Source: Cordylochernes scorpioides (lineage: Eukaryota > Arthropoda > Arachnida > Pseudoscorpiones > Chernetidae). From it: DNA of 64,000 bases. The stretch lies in the NCBI GenBank assembly GCA_030710605.1, contig CP092865.1, positions 35,316,244-35,380,243 on the forward strand, in the 5' to 3' direction. Below, piece by piece: positions 21,039 to 32,053 of this stretch. The notes beneath the pieces were generated by a model that saw only the letters and a list, made by a program, of their open reading frames with translations, did not search any database and was not told the DNA's origin. The translations under genes were made by a program, and so were the position numbers. The number at the start of each line of letters is the position of its first letter. The stretch's first letter is position 1.

Positions 21039-24000
21039 ATCGTTCTACCCTCATCCAACTATTTATATATATAATTATATTTTCATGGGGCATGGCGACT
21101 TTAACACATTCTTGTATAAAATTGGTAGAATTAATTCTTAAATTGCTTATGCAACCATAATATTCAAATGTAGAATTGATGTTTATTATGCTTATGCAAT
21201 CAATATAATATAACAGAATATATTTTAAAGTGGTGCCCACTCGTTATGATATGAAAGAACAATGTCAAATGAACAGTTTGTGTATAATCAAATGGTTTCC
21301 ATTAAAGAAGAATATTCAAAATTGTAAAAATAAGGTATGCAGATTCTATATCAACTTTACTAAAATTTCAGCTTCAATTTGTCTTATTTATTATTTTTAA
21401 ATATAATCTATATTTCAATTATATTATAATATTTACTGTGTAAATATAATAATTTATTTAATACTATTGATTGATTAAAAATTAAAAAATATAATTAAAA
21501 ATTTATATAATATGTAAATAATCAATACTCTCTTTCTTGTGTATAAATATTTCCATAAAATGTAAATTGAAATAATTTTAACTCTTTCCCTAATACTCGA
21601 AAATAATTATATTTATATTTTGAAAATATGTATAATAAAAGGTTTAACCTTTTACACGCAAGTATCTACATGGGCTATAGCGTGCTTTGTAAAATAAATA
21701 AAATAAATCCAATAGTTTAAACATTAGAGTGGGAGTTTCCTTTATGATAGTCAAGATATTTCTAGCAATTTTCTATTTGAGAAAAATGAAATCCTTTGAA
21801 GGTTTGAATCTTTTAAGAAGTGTTTTGAAACTTCATTGTAGTTATTAATTGATATTGGAAATATATCGACTATCCTTTAGACCTTACCTCTCTTTCTTAG
21901 GCTTTATAGAGGTTGAGCCAATTGCAGAAAGAGATATATATTCAAATGAAAGACATAATTTTAACCTACCATCACAGTCGGTGAATCAAGATTTGGTAAT
22001 CCTGAATGTAGCTAGACACAGCTTCTTTATAATCATTGATGTATTTTTATTTTCATCTATTAAATCTATTTCAACCATTAATATGAGGAAATCTATGCTA
22101 AGTTCGGCGACATCAACCAAATTTATTTTTTCAAGAAGTTCTATAAAGGTCTATTTAATCTTCATAAGTTGATCGTTTGTCGAAACTTCACAATTGTATT
22201 AACTTCTAATTGAGGAAAAAAAATCCAAGATTATCTTTATCTCTCATTAGTTCTTATAGACTTTGCAACCCTATTCAATTTCTTCCCTAGCGTTTTAACA
22301 TCCATCATGATAACAATTGCAAGTTTATAATTGCTCTTAGCAGAAACTATCTTAGATTTTACTTACGTTAATGTGAGTTAAGCTGACAAACGTTTCGTGA
22401 TGATAAATCACTTTTTCATAAATTTATATAATAGTTTTTTTATCTGAAAATATAGACAAGATAGTTGATTATGATTCCCACCCCCTCTATTAATGCATTA
22501 TAATTTATAAAAATAATATTTACAAAGAAACTAAACAAACAAAAATGATTAAAATAATTATAAACTTCTAAAAATAATAATCGTTCACTAAAATAAATAG
22601 AAGTGTGGCGAACATCTTCATATTATATTATAATATAAATATATATAAACCTGCTATAATTTAAATTTGAAGTTGGAAAGGTAAATATTGAATTTTGAAG
22701 CGCTTTAAAACATAATACTACTTCTCTTCAGAGCTAGCATTAGAGAAGGCTAGCTATATCATTCGTTATGATATTGGCTTTAGTTGTTAAGCACGCATCT
22801 CATAACCTGGCTAGATACGCCAACACACATGTTCTAATTTTTTTTAACTATTGTTATAAATTCATACAAACTTGTTCGACTAGAGACGTCGAGAATTACT
22901 GCCAAGATGTCTAATAATTGCATTCAATGCATCAATAGATGAGCAAAATATATATAATAAATCTAACTGATACATAAAAATAAATCTAGGCTTAAATATG
23001 TCAGACATATTTTTGTAACCTGCCCTTCACAAACCATACATCAAAAGATGCGAGGACCACAGGCTGAGAAAAATTTACCAGAATGTTATTAAATGGTAAA
23101 TAATTAAAAGAGCTTGCATAAAAAGTAATATAATTTTCTTTCCAATTACCACCAGGTTGGTTAAAGAGCCTAATGAATTTTCCAATTATAATTACATATT
23201 GATTATAGAAGAGACAAATCACTCCTTAATCTAATTATTCTAAACGAAATTATCAATTTGAAGATTAGTTCCCTCTTTTTAAGTTTTCCTATTTCAAAAT
23301 TAAAAAACACTTGAAAAATAATATTTTTAGAGGTTTGAAAATATTCCTAGGAAAATAAAATTCTGATGGCTGATGCGAAATAAATCTTGAGAAAAACTAT
23401 ATTTCAAAAGGTTTTCATATCTTTTGTATTTCGTAAAAATTGAGTACATATATACGTACATAATCGGTATTTTTCTTAATTTACCTGATACCAATAAAAT
23501 ATAACTTTTATACATTTTTTTCACCAAGTTTAGCGTTTTACAAATTTTGGCCGTAAATACCAGTTTCGTGATTTTTCAGGATTCCTAAAAGACCTTTTTT
23601 TTTGGTTATTTCCTAAATTATCCACCTGATTCCAGTTAAATTTCACCTTTGTACCATTTTTCACATTTATATACATACATTTTTGATATTATTAAAAATA
23701 TTAAAGATATTTTATTTAAGCAAGTACCTTTATATTTGATAACTACGTTTTTTTTTTTTTAATTTAATAAAATGTATTTTTGATTTCGTGTTTGATAGTT
23801 TCTCAATTCTTCTAGGGGCATTGTAATATTTTATTTATATATAAGTTTTTTACTTTAATGACAGTATTTGAGACTTTATCACCAACATTTTACATATGAT
23901 AACATCTCTCCTTGCATAACAACGTATTACACTTTAATAATAACAATCTTATTATCGTTATTTTAAATTTTAACAATTTTATTTAGATAATTTTTACTTA

Positions 24001-24808
24001 AAGGTGAAAATAATATTTTTTAGTTGAAATTATAAATACTGATAATATAAAATAATTTTGACATTTTATATTCGTTTTAATAAAGCATTAGAGGACGAAC
24101 AAAGACGTTTAATATTATTCCAAATAAAAATTTAATTACTATTTATTATGCCCTTGAATCTTCTCTATATTCCCAGTACAAAATGCTTACCAGCTTAACA
24201 GAGAGCGAGGAATATATATATTTATAACCCAGGTTCCTGGAGCGCAGAGCGCCAACTACCCGGGGAGTCCAGCTAACTATATGGACTTGAGTTGAGCGCT
24301 TTTTACTCGCGTCCTGTTTTGATTGCTGAGTTGAACCAGTTGACCAGAAATTTCTATGCTGAGGTTGAGTGTGGGAGGCTGGCCATAGATCTAAGATTGA
24401 GGTGGGTCAATCCGAGCAGGCAGCTTAACATTTAGCCATTTTCATAAATAGGTTTTTTAAATTGGTTTTTATAGGTTCAAAGTACACATCACGTGAATTA
24501 GCATTTCCCTCGAGTGCCTCGATATTCATTCAAGAATATGAACCAAAATCACCATTTGAAAACAAAGAATATATTTAACTCTGAGTGAAAGATTAACTAG
24601 AACAGTAGCTAGTTACACATGCGATAAAGAAATAACTAAGCGAAAATGCTATAATCTCTCTGATGTTTCAATTTATCATAAAAACAACAGTTATGAAAAC
24701 AAACGAAGTTCAAGCCGGGAAGCAGCTTGTAGTGGGAATATATGAAAACGTCAAATTAAATAGTAATTAACTTTACTTGAGAGAAATCTCGAGTCCACTA
24801 TTTCTATG
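21039..24808. other. Long AT-rich desert
   Basis: About 3.8 kb with no gene I can support. A 107-codon frame at 21849-22172 (plus) overlaps a nearly open minus frame; neither is recognisable. Near 22391-22440, read on the minus strand, a short stem GTGAT/ATCAC is followed by GAAACG, which recalls a very decayed hammerhead. A somewhat GC-richer patch lies at 24225-24425. Confidence 0.4.
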
Positions 24809-24905
24809 TGAAGTTAAACTAGCGAAAACGCTGGGATAATTCGCCAATGATGATCCAGAGCTTCCTAATACATTTCATTGCAGTGTAAGGACAGTTACAC
24901 ATTTC
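24809..24905 (+). repeat. Dispersed repeat E, third copy
   Basis: AGTTAAACTAGCGAAAACGC, TGGGATAATTCGCC, ATGATGATCC and CATTGCAGTGTAAGGACAG line up with 60103-60180 in the same order. More diverged than the 18885 and 60103 copies. Confidence 0.5.
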
Positions 24906-24940
24906 TATAAAATAAAAGTCACCCCTCTCCCGTGAAAATA

Positions 24941-26271
24941 TACAAAGTGTGTCCAATAAATAATGAGACCGGTCAAAAACAAAGAAAAAATTAAATGATA
25001 ATTTTTTTTAAAAGTCTATTAAAAGAATAGAGAGCTTCACAGCTACACTGCGGTATATTACATCACGTGATTGCGCGCGCAGTAGATAAACTGTATGCTT
25101 GTAGAAAGAACGCTTTGCATAACAACTTCTAATTTGTAATGAATAGAAAATTCGAACAACGAATTTGTATTAAATTTTCCTAAAAAATTGGGATATCGGC
25201 TTCAGAAACTTTAGATTTGTTGAAATTGGCATTTGGAAATGAAAAATGTAAATAAGCCCACCACATTTAGATGGTTTTCACGATTTAAAAATGAAATGGA
25301 ATTGGGGAAAGATGAGAAGCGTGTTGGACGTCCAATTCTGCACAGGAACCCTGAAAAGGTGAGCCAGATTTCAAATTTGATATAAGAAAATCCACGAATA
25401 GGGTTACGGGACATTAAGGAAGAAACAGGGATACCAAAATCATTAGTTGGATCGATAATTAAAGAAGACTTGCAGTTAAAGAAGACACCTTCAAAATTTG
25501 CCACTAAAATGCTCACAATCCAACAAAAGGAGAATCGCGTTGAAGTTGCCAAAAAAATGCTTGAAATGGTGGAAGAAAACCCTAATTGGAAGGAAAAGGT
25601 AATAACTGGAGACGAGACATGGGTTTACGGGTATGACCCGGAAACAAAACGCCAATCCATGGAGTGGAAAGGAAAAGATGAAACAAGAACGAAGAAATCC
25701 CGACTTTGCAAGTCAAAAAACAAAGTCTTATTGGTCACGTTCTTTGACATAAATGGAATTGTGCATTATGAATATCTAGAGGAAGGTCAAAAAATCAAAA
25801 TAAGGAGTCTTATTTAAACATTATGAGACGTGTACGTGAATCAATTCGTCTTAAAAGAAGTGAAATGTGGAGTTCCAAAAATTTGATTATCCATCATGAT
25901 AATGCACCACCACACACCGCTACATCTGTACTGACTTATTTGGCTAAACACGGCATCCAAATACTTCAACAACCTCTTTATTCCCCAGACCTAGCTCCAA
26001 ATGATTTTATTCTCTTTTCAAAACTCAAAATGGCTCTAAAAGGAAGGAGATTTGACACTAGAGAGTCCATCATAGCGGATTCGTAAAAGGTCTTGAAGAA
26101 CATTCCGAAAGATGCCTTTTCTAAATGTTTTAAATCATGGGATAAGAGATGGAAATTATGCATAGATGCGGGAGGAGACTATTTTGAAAAATACTAATAA
26201 AAATATTTTTAATCATTCTATTTTTTTCTTTATTTTTGACCAGTCTCATTATTTATTGGACACACCTTGTA
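24941..26271 (+). mobile_element. Mariner element M2 (full length)
   Basis: Inverted ends: ACAAAGTGTGTCCAATAAAT at the left, complement of ATTTATTGGACACACCTTGT at the right. The match continues through AATGAGACC and beyond, and TA lies at both tips. Length about 1.33 kb. The same family as the truncated M3 at 45918-47030. Confidence 0.9.
25139..26197 (+). pseudogene. Mariner transposase pseudogene, catalytic triad kept (M2)
   Basis: ATG at 25139 opens MNRKFEQRICIKF and is soon broken by stops. Clear frames follow at 25470-25817 and 25823-26086. All three catalytic aspartates of DD34D are readable: VITGDETWVYGYDPETKRQS, HHDNAPPHTA and YSPDLAPNDFILF. A one-base deletion near 25800 splits the two frames, and a premature TAA ends the second near 26085. 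The end, DYFEKY then TAA at 26195-26197, is restored in another frame. This is the least damaged mariner in the window but still not translatable as one protein. Confidence 0.9.
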
Positions 26272-27394
26272 CATCAAAACAAGACACCATATTTTGACCG
26301 TCGCCGCAAACTAATGGGCTCGGGACGGTGACAAAGCCACTAATCAGGTTTGGCGAACTGAGAAGCAGGAAATAATGGAGACACATTGTTCTTTCATGTC
26401 CCTGTTGTAGAAAATTTGAATCAATAAGAGAAGATGTTCCAGAAACTCGTTCGCTTCAACACTGAATTCGAGATTTGAAGTAACAGGAGTTATCTAGGAA
26501 ATCTTCGCTACTTAACAGAAATATTGATTTGTCGCGTTCTTCCGCGCTTCTCGTTCTTCTGCCCATTAAAGGGCATCGTTCTGCCCTCCTTGCAAAATGT
26601 TCCTCAATCATGTTTCTAAATAATGAGAGCAAGAAACTAGTTCTTTAGGACAAACTTGATCTGCCTTCATGGTGAGTGATTTGAGCCAATCTTACAACTT
26701 ATAAAGAATTTGATCCTTAGACATCTTGGAAGAGGAGTGGTGAATTTTGACAAATTGAGAAAATGTGACAATTTTGGATAATTATACGCTAATCACCAAT
26801 TCACGTCTTCTGTCGAAGATGAAGGAGACCTGATACCTCTTTGACCTTACTTGTACTTTCTAGGGCTTACAATGGACGGCGAAATCGACCTGATGATCTG
26901 AAGTGCTTTGGAGCAAAGTATAAAAACAGGAAATAAATCCTGAAGGAATTTAAAAGAAGAGAACGTAACGAGTACGTTGGTTTATTGGTGCACCGAGATA
27001 ATCGGAAGAAGTGGCGGTAGTTTAAAATTAGATATATTGTGCTAGTAGAACAATATAGTAAGAAGTGATATAACGGATCCACCCCCTCCAATTTGAAAAA
27101 TAATAAACTGATATAAATATTTTTCTAAATAAAACTTTTATTAAAAATAATTAAAAAGGACAATATATTTATATAAATATATAAATATTTCAGCTTTCAT
27201 CATTAAACAATTTGATTCATATAAGTCCAAATAAAATTGGCGGGAAACGATCGTCGTATATTAAGAATAGAGGCAAAATATTTAGTGAAACATAAAAAAA
27301 GTTGCATAATCAGTTTCTCAATATTAAATTATATTAAGTTCCAAAATGTTGATTATCGATCTTCGTCTCTTTTATTTTGAATAATATAAATCTA
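26272..27394. other. Gene-free region with a scrap of a hairpin repeat
   Basis: Bases 26288-26335 (CCATATTTTGACCGTCGCCG, GGGCTCGGGACGGTGACAAA) resemble the hairpin repeat at 59495-59560. Otherwise no gene or element is recognised. Confidence 0.4.
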
Positions 27395-27765
27395 ATAGGA
27401 GATGCCTTTTTTTCTTTCCTTTTTTTAATGAACTTTATTCGAGTACAATATCACATTTATACTTTTTTTTTCACATTGATTGGCGTTCTCACGCAATTCT
27501 GGCCTTAACTACCCGTTCAATGATTTTTCAGGATGCCTAATTGGCTAGTTTTTTGACCGTTGAGGTACAGCTTGCACCACACTGACGAGGGCCAACAGCC
27601 CGAAACGCGTACGAGGTTGGCTTTTCTTGATTGATCAAGAATGAGTATTTGGCTAATTCTGGAAAAATTAAAAATCAACTAATAGTTTATATTTATACCG
27701 ATAGATGGCGCAAGCCATCAGAAACTTTCAATTGCCTGATAAAGAGTTGCCTTTATTTTTTTAAT
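27395..27765 (+). mobile_element. Hammerhead repeat family A, copy A1
   Basis: A single unit with the GATGCCTTTTTT block at both edges (27405 and about 27746, period about 341 bp). It has the family order: ACTTTATTCGAGTACAATATCACATTT-like start, CACGCAATTCTGGCCTTAAC, ribozyme, TTTTCTTGATTGATCAAGAA, AGATGGCGCAAGCCATCAG. No coding potential. The layout is that of a retrozyme-like repeat. Confidence 0.7.
27576..27617 (+). ncRNA. Hammerhead ribozyme, family A copy A1 (partly decayed)
   Basis: CTGACGA (27582-27588), stem II GGGC/GCCC with loop CAACA, GAAA, two-pair stem III (A-U, C-G closing GC), then GTA cleavage triplet and CGAGGT. Core and stem II are intact. Stem I (ACCACA against CGAGGT) has at least two mismatches, so cleavage may be weak or lost. 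Confidence 0.7.
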
Positions 27766-27879
27766 GGATCTAATTGTTCAATGGCGGAAGCTTAAATATT
27801 CATTTTATATTTTTAGTGTATTTTAATAAAAACTTTTAAAAATAATATTTTATATCAGTTAATCATGTATTTAATTTTA

Positions 27880-28141
27880 AGCCATTACTTCTAAATTTGT
27901 AAATATATTTTCCTATATTTTTATACAAAATGAAGTTGCGGGGGGATAAAATTCATGAACTAAAGAGCATATCCCACATAAATTATGCATCAGTACGACG
28001 CATACTACATATTATCACCTTAATAAAAGTCATTTACCACAACACCAGGTTTTGCCTAATTCAGACTAAAGGCCAACCTGTATACCATTGGGTTCGGGCT
28101 TTGTCCCTCATCAGTACAGGGGAGGTTTAGATTTCATAACA
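27880..28141 (-). mobile_element. Hammerhead repeat family C, copy C1 (minus)
   Basis: Minus-strand partner of C2: AAGTTGCGGG...ATTCATG at 27932-27957 is the complement of CATGAAT...CGCAACTT at 28594-28612. It carries its own hammerhead at 28077-28120. The right edge is interrupted by an insertion with a 14-bp duplication. Limits are approximate. Confidence 0.55.
28077..28120 (-). ncRNA. Hammerhead-like ribozyme, family C copy C1
   Basis: Minus strand: stem I CCTGTA paired with TACAGG (6 of 6), CTGATGA, stem II GGG/CCC with an imperfect inner pair, GAA, a short stem III with CC/GG and the triplet GTA. The position normally holding A (15.1, the last A of GAAA) is C here. An extra A in the stem III loop distinguishes it from C2. 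Confidence 0.6.
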
Positions 28142-28502
28142 ACAACAAAAAAAGCTTTATTAAGACAATTTAGTCTTATACGGATTCTCTAAGCACAGAA
28201 ATGTAGGGTACATACAATAATAACAGTAGTAACAACAACAAAAGTCCCTGTTATGACCTTTTGGTATTATACAACTTCTCCACGTAGAAGAGGGTATATA
28301 CAGGAGTAACAGAAATAGTTACAATAATTAGCAATGCTATTTACAATGTGTCAAGGGGAATAGTAGCAGGAAAGGGTCCGCTGGGGAACTAGAGTATTAA
28401 CATGGGTAGATGTTATTATATCTCTTGAGGAAAGATTACGCGACAATAAAGTTGGGATATCCAGCAGGTTAAGAAAGTATCCAAGGTGATTGGTGCGAAT
28501 GT
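28142..28502. mobile_element. 361-bp insertion flanked by a 14-bp duplication
   Basis: TAGATTTCATAACA occurs at 28128-28141 and again at 28503-28516. The 361 bp between begins ACAACAAAAAAAGC-like and contains several ACAACAACA runs. A 14-bp target duplication points to target-primed reverse transcription or a similar mechanism. There is no coding frame and I do not recognise the family. Neither end has an obvious poly-A tail in the expected direction. Confidence 0.55.
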
Positions 28503-28539
28503 ATAGATTTCATAACATCCTACGAATATTATGTACTAG

Positions 28540-28920
28540 GGTGATGCATTGTTCTGATGTGTATAATTAAAGGAAGAGTTACCTTTCTAGGTACATGAAT
28601 CTCCCGCAACTTAATGCCGTATTTTAGCCGAAAAATTGCCCCTTGCTATCTCACCAGTTTAAACCCCTGTTTGTAAATTTGACCGATTTCACAACCCCTA
28701 TCGTAGGATGCTAGGAAAACGAAGACGCCCCTGTACTGAAGAGGGCCAAAGCCCGAACCCATGGTATACAGGTTTGATTTTTGTCTGAAATTGCCTAAAC
28801 AATGTTGGGGATTATTCTTAATCAACTGTAGTAAAGGTTTTTACTGGGGCGATGTATTTAATGCATCGTTCTGATGCCTAATTAATAGGAAGATACCTCT
28901 TTTTAATAACATAAACTTTT
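28540..28920 (+). mobile_element. Hammerhead repeat family C, copy C2 (plus)
   Basis: GTTCTGATG with flanking GATGCAT and AGGAAGA blocks occurs at 28551 and again at 28868, a 317-bp direct period. One complete unit plus the start of the next is therefore present. The ribozyme lies in the middle. No coding potential. Confidence 0.65.
28730..28772 (+). ncRNA. Hammerhead-like ribozyme, family C copy C2
   Basis: Stem I CCTGTA/TACAGG is perfect. The core CTGAAGA fits CUGANGA, stem II GGGC/GCCC is perfect with loop CAAA, then come GAA, C and a CC/GG stem III with loop AT, and the triplet GTA. As in C1 the A of position 15.1 is replaced by C, giving a C-U opposition next to the cleavage site. Everything else is canonical. 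Confidence 0.65.
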
Positions 28921-30045
28921 ATTTTGTGCATATATAATATATGATGTTATATTTAACGCTTTTAAATTAGTGTAAAATTGTATTATAATTAATTTAAATT
29001 ATTATATATATTTCTAGCGATTATTTATACTTATTGTTCATATTACGTATTTATTATAAGCCACAAACAGCTACTTCTAATTTTCCTCTTATATATATAT
29101 ATACAAATACTATTCTATAGTCTATTACAGAACATCACGCTCACACATCTAGAGTTTGATCATTTTTACATTTGCGTTGTTAGCTTATAAGAGCAAGTGA
29201 ACGAAATTTTAGCCACAGACAAAGATCTGGATGTGTATGTATATTAAAAATTGTTCATAAATTTTTAAAACAAATATAGAAATTAGAGAGAGAATATAGA
29301 AAAAAAAAATTGTTTTTTTTAATATAGGTAGAAAACGAAAAATTTAATGGTCGTCTGAAATCGTAATAAATACTGTCACAGATATCTCTTGTATCAACAG
29401 GTATTAGCGTTAAACAAAAACAATTATTCGAGGTGCTGTTTTCTCTATATACTTTATCGACCTTCCTCGCCAAAAATTTACATAAAAGATTGTTAAAAGA
29501 AATTTACATAACAACTTGGAAAATGGATTTTATGAAATTAAAACTATTCAAATTTTATACAGTGACAATACTATTTATAGAATTTTAAAATAATAAGTTT
29601 TATATATATATATATAATTGTGTACACTTTTACGATATAAAACATTACTCGAACTGATATCCAGATAATTATGAATGTTTGTGATGTTTATTCCCTATAC
29701 GTTTCTAAATTATTAGACTTATCGAGATGAAATATTGACACCAAATAAAGATAGGTCTGTAAAGAGACAGTAGCAAGGTTTAGAGCTCGGAATATGTAAG
29801 TTTGCACAAAAATAGACTAATTCATACATTTCATTTCAAACGCAAGTAAAAAGCGAAACCGTTTTTCTCCCGTAATTGGCAGCCGGTATTCCCGGATATA
29901 TTTCTCACCGTAAAAAAATAGTTTTAAATTGCTTAATTTTTTTATTCCTTTACCAAATTGAAAATTTATAGCAAAATATAATTTAATATCGGAGTGGTGT
30001 CATATTTTTCTTGTGTGTGTTTTTTTTTTTTTAAGCCGAACAATT
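28921..30045. other. AT-rich DNA, no gene seen
   Basis: No coding or element ends recognised. A 72-codon minus frame at 29255-29473 lacks any motif. (TA)n runs occur at 29088-29104 and 29598-29618. The expected Tc1 5' inverted repeat upstream of 30046 is not visible. Confidence 0.4.
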
Positions 30046-31083
30046 ATGCCTCGTAGAAAACAGCGATGATCTTTTGATCAAGTATCCGAGTTCGACAGAG
30101 ATAGTGGCCTACCGAGATTGTGAATTATCTTTCAGGGAAATCGGTAGTCGTATTGGACAAACCCAAACAACTGTAATGCGGATATGTGATCGTTGGATGC
30201 AGGAAGGTACGACGGACCGACGTGTTCGATCGCATCCACTTCAGTGCCCTACTCCACGTGCTGACAGGCAAATTGTGCACATGGGAGAGACAGATCGCTC
30301 AGTCACATCACGAACCGTAGCAGAACACATTCAGTCTGCAACGCATCATCCAGCGTCTGCGCGTTCCATTCGAAGCCGTTTAGAGCAAATTGTCTGTCCG
30401 CAAGACGTCCATTAATTCGTCTACCCTTGACGCAGAACCACAGACGTCTCCGCCGCCAATGGTGCGATGAAAGAAGGAGGTGGGCGGCAGAATGGAATAA
30501 AATTGTCTTTACTGGCGAGTCATGCTTCTGTCTGCAACACTACGATGGTCGGATTCGAGTATGGAGACACCGTGGAGAGAGGATGCTGAACAGCTGAGTC
30601 ATGCACCGCCACACTGGTCTTGCACCTGGTATTATGGTATGGGGCGACATTGGATATCACTCTCTCACTCCTCTAGTACGCATTGTCGGTACTTTAAACA
30701 GCCAACGCTAAATTTCCGAAGTGTTGGAGCCAGTTGTCCTTCCTTACCTATAGGGCTTGCCCAAAGCCATATTTCAACAGGATAATGCGCGACCACACGT
30801 GGCACGCATTGTCCAAAGGTTATTCGTCAATCGCCAAATTGTATTGCTTCCCTGGCCGGCTCGCTTTCCGGACCTTTCGCCGATAGTAAACATGTGGTCC
30901 ATGGTTGCTCAACGATTGACCCAGATTACATCCCCATCTGCCACACCAGATCAACTTTGGCAACGACGTGTGGAAGCTGCTTGGTCTGCTGTACCCCAAG
31001 AACACATCCAAAGTCTCTTTGAATCAATGCCGAGGCGTGTGGCTAAGGTGATTTCCAACAATGGCGGCTACTCTGGTTACTGA
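30046..31083 (+). pseudogene. Tc1-family transposase pseudogene
   Basis: ATG at 30046 starts MPRRKQR and meets a stop at once. The frame resumes with helix-turn-helix sequence (IVAYRDCELSFREIGSRIGQ, VMRICDRWMQEGTTDRR, 30100-30230). Frameshifts at about 30400, 30600 and 30740 follow. The first catalytic aspartate (TDES) reads TGES (near 30515). The second is intact in FQQDNARPHVARIVQ (30770-30815). The final glutamate of DD34E (IENMW) is valine in SPIVNMWSM (30880-30900). Two of three catalytic residues are therefore lost. It ends with SNNGGYSGY and a stop. Confidence 0.9.
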
Positions 31084-31221
31084 TTCTGGCAGGAACCAAA
31101 CTTTGCAGAAGTCTATAAAATTAATCATTTGATACTTGGTCAACATGTTATCTACAAAATAAATTTTGTTGTGATATCTCTTGTCTTTCTTGGTGTTGCA
31201 ATTTGGGTGGCCAGCAGTTTA
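30046..31221 (+). mobile_element. Tc1-type transposon (5' terminus missing)
   Basis: The transposase gene is followed by a 3' terminal region ending GTTGCAATTTGGGTGGCCAG near 31200-31219. A matching 5' inverted terminus is not seen, so the copy is truncated or too diverged on that side. A second copy of the 3' terminus and its flank is at 33317-33560. Confidence 0.8.
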
Positions 31222-31260
31222 AATGTGCGTATATATATAATTATTACTTAATGAATAATA
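31222..31260 (+). repeat. Flank duplicated with 33500-33540
   Basis: ATGTGCGTATATAT and AATTATTACTTAAT continue the similarity beyond the Tc1 end in both copies, so more than the transposon was duplicated. Confidence 0.6.
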
Positions 31261-31580
31261 TCAACATATATAGTCACGACCGTCTTTTCACCGTCATGTC
31301 ACGGATGCGCGCGCATCATCATTATGATCATTATCATTATCTAATGATAATAATAATAATAATTATTATTATATTATTATTATTATTATCAACATATATA
31401 GTCACGACCGTCTTTCCACCGTCATGTCACGGATGCGCGCGCATCATCATTATAATCATTATCATTATCTAATGATAATAATATTAATAATTATTATAAT
31501 ATTATTATTATTAATATATATAGTCACGACCGTCTTTCCTCAATTCCTCATCGCTGTCACGGATGCGCGCGCACAGGGAG
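31261..31580 (+). repeat. Tandem 5'-end units of the Helitron (about 128/121 bp)
   Basis: ATATATAGTCACGACCGTCT recurs at about 31266, 31394 and 31514, each time followed by GTCACGGATGCGCGCGCA. Units 1 and 2 then have a long AT trinucleotide run (ATTATTATT and complement). The alternating GCGCGCGCA and AT runs should favour unusual DNA structures. Confidence 0.85.
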
Positions 31581-31793
31581 GTCACGTGCTCGCCGGCAGC
31601 CAACGGGCGCGCGCCGCCGGCATTACGTCATAGATTATAAACACAAGGTAATAAGGCCAAATAAAAAAATAGTGTGTGATAAGGCACAATTTGGATTATC
31701 TACTTATATAATTGCCTTATTCTGTCTGTGTGAAGTTCACTGTGTGAAGTTCAAGGATAGATTTTGGTCAGAATGGATAAAATAAAAAAAGTG

Positions 31794-31865
31794 TCAAGGG
31801 ATGGGAATCGAACCCACGACCTTCCGCTTACCGGGCAGATGCCATGACCACTAGGCTACCCTGGA
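31794..31865 (-). tRNA. tRNA-like gene (anticodon GGT, Thr-like), probably a pseudo-tRNA
   Basis: The minus strand folds as a 72-nt tRNA: acceptor TCCAGGG/CCCTTGA (6 of 7 pairs), D arm GCC/GGC, anticodon stem TCTGC/GCGGA with 7-base loop CCGGTAA, T arm GTGGG/CCCAT with loop TTCGATT. Pol III boxes are perfect: A box TAGCCTAGTGG, B box GGTTCGATTCC. Base 33 is C instead of the almost universal U, and the acceptor has one mismatch. It lies antisense inside a Helitron and is absent from the related Helitron at 34094-34816. It may be a captured tRNA gene or SINE head. Confidence 0.7.
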
Positions 31866-32053
31866 CATATTTTTCCGTTCACATTTTTATTTTTATATTT
31901 TCAAGACACACACAGTTTGGGGCGGGACGTTTCATAAGAGAGACATCCACGGCGCCAATTTATAATTGTAACGAATAGTATTTTAATTAAAACATTTTAA
32001 AAATATATACGCACTCGGGTAAAACCCGGGCGTTGCCCGGGCCATTCGTCTAG

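Larger units (their letters stand above)
31261..32053 (+). mobile_element. Non-autonomous Helitron, 793 bp, with empty-site evidence
   Basis: It begins TCAACATATATAGTCACG and ends with hairpin CCCGGGCGTTGCCCGGG, 10 bases, and CTAG. It sits between A and T. The duplicated segment at 33317-33615 reads straight through (AATAATA then TAATTTGTATAT) and lacks the element, so both boundaries are fixed without any target duplication, as expected for Helitrons. Inside are three tandem 5'-end units, a GC-rich block and a tRNA-like gene. No Rep/helicase gene. Confidence 0.8.

Noticed and set aside
21849..22172. 107-codon frame as a host gene
   Set aside because: Both strands are nearly open because of local composition; no motif, no splice context, no second copy to compare.
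22391..22440. Hammerhead at 22.4 kb
   Set aside because: Only the stem and GAAACG are present; the CTGATGA box is not recognisable.
31203..31633. Histidine/isoleucine-rich proteins in the 31.2-31.6 kb region
   Set aside because: They are translations of AT trinucleotide runs and GCGCGC blocks in the tandem Helitron 5' ends.
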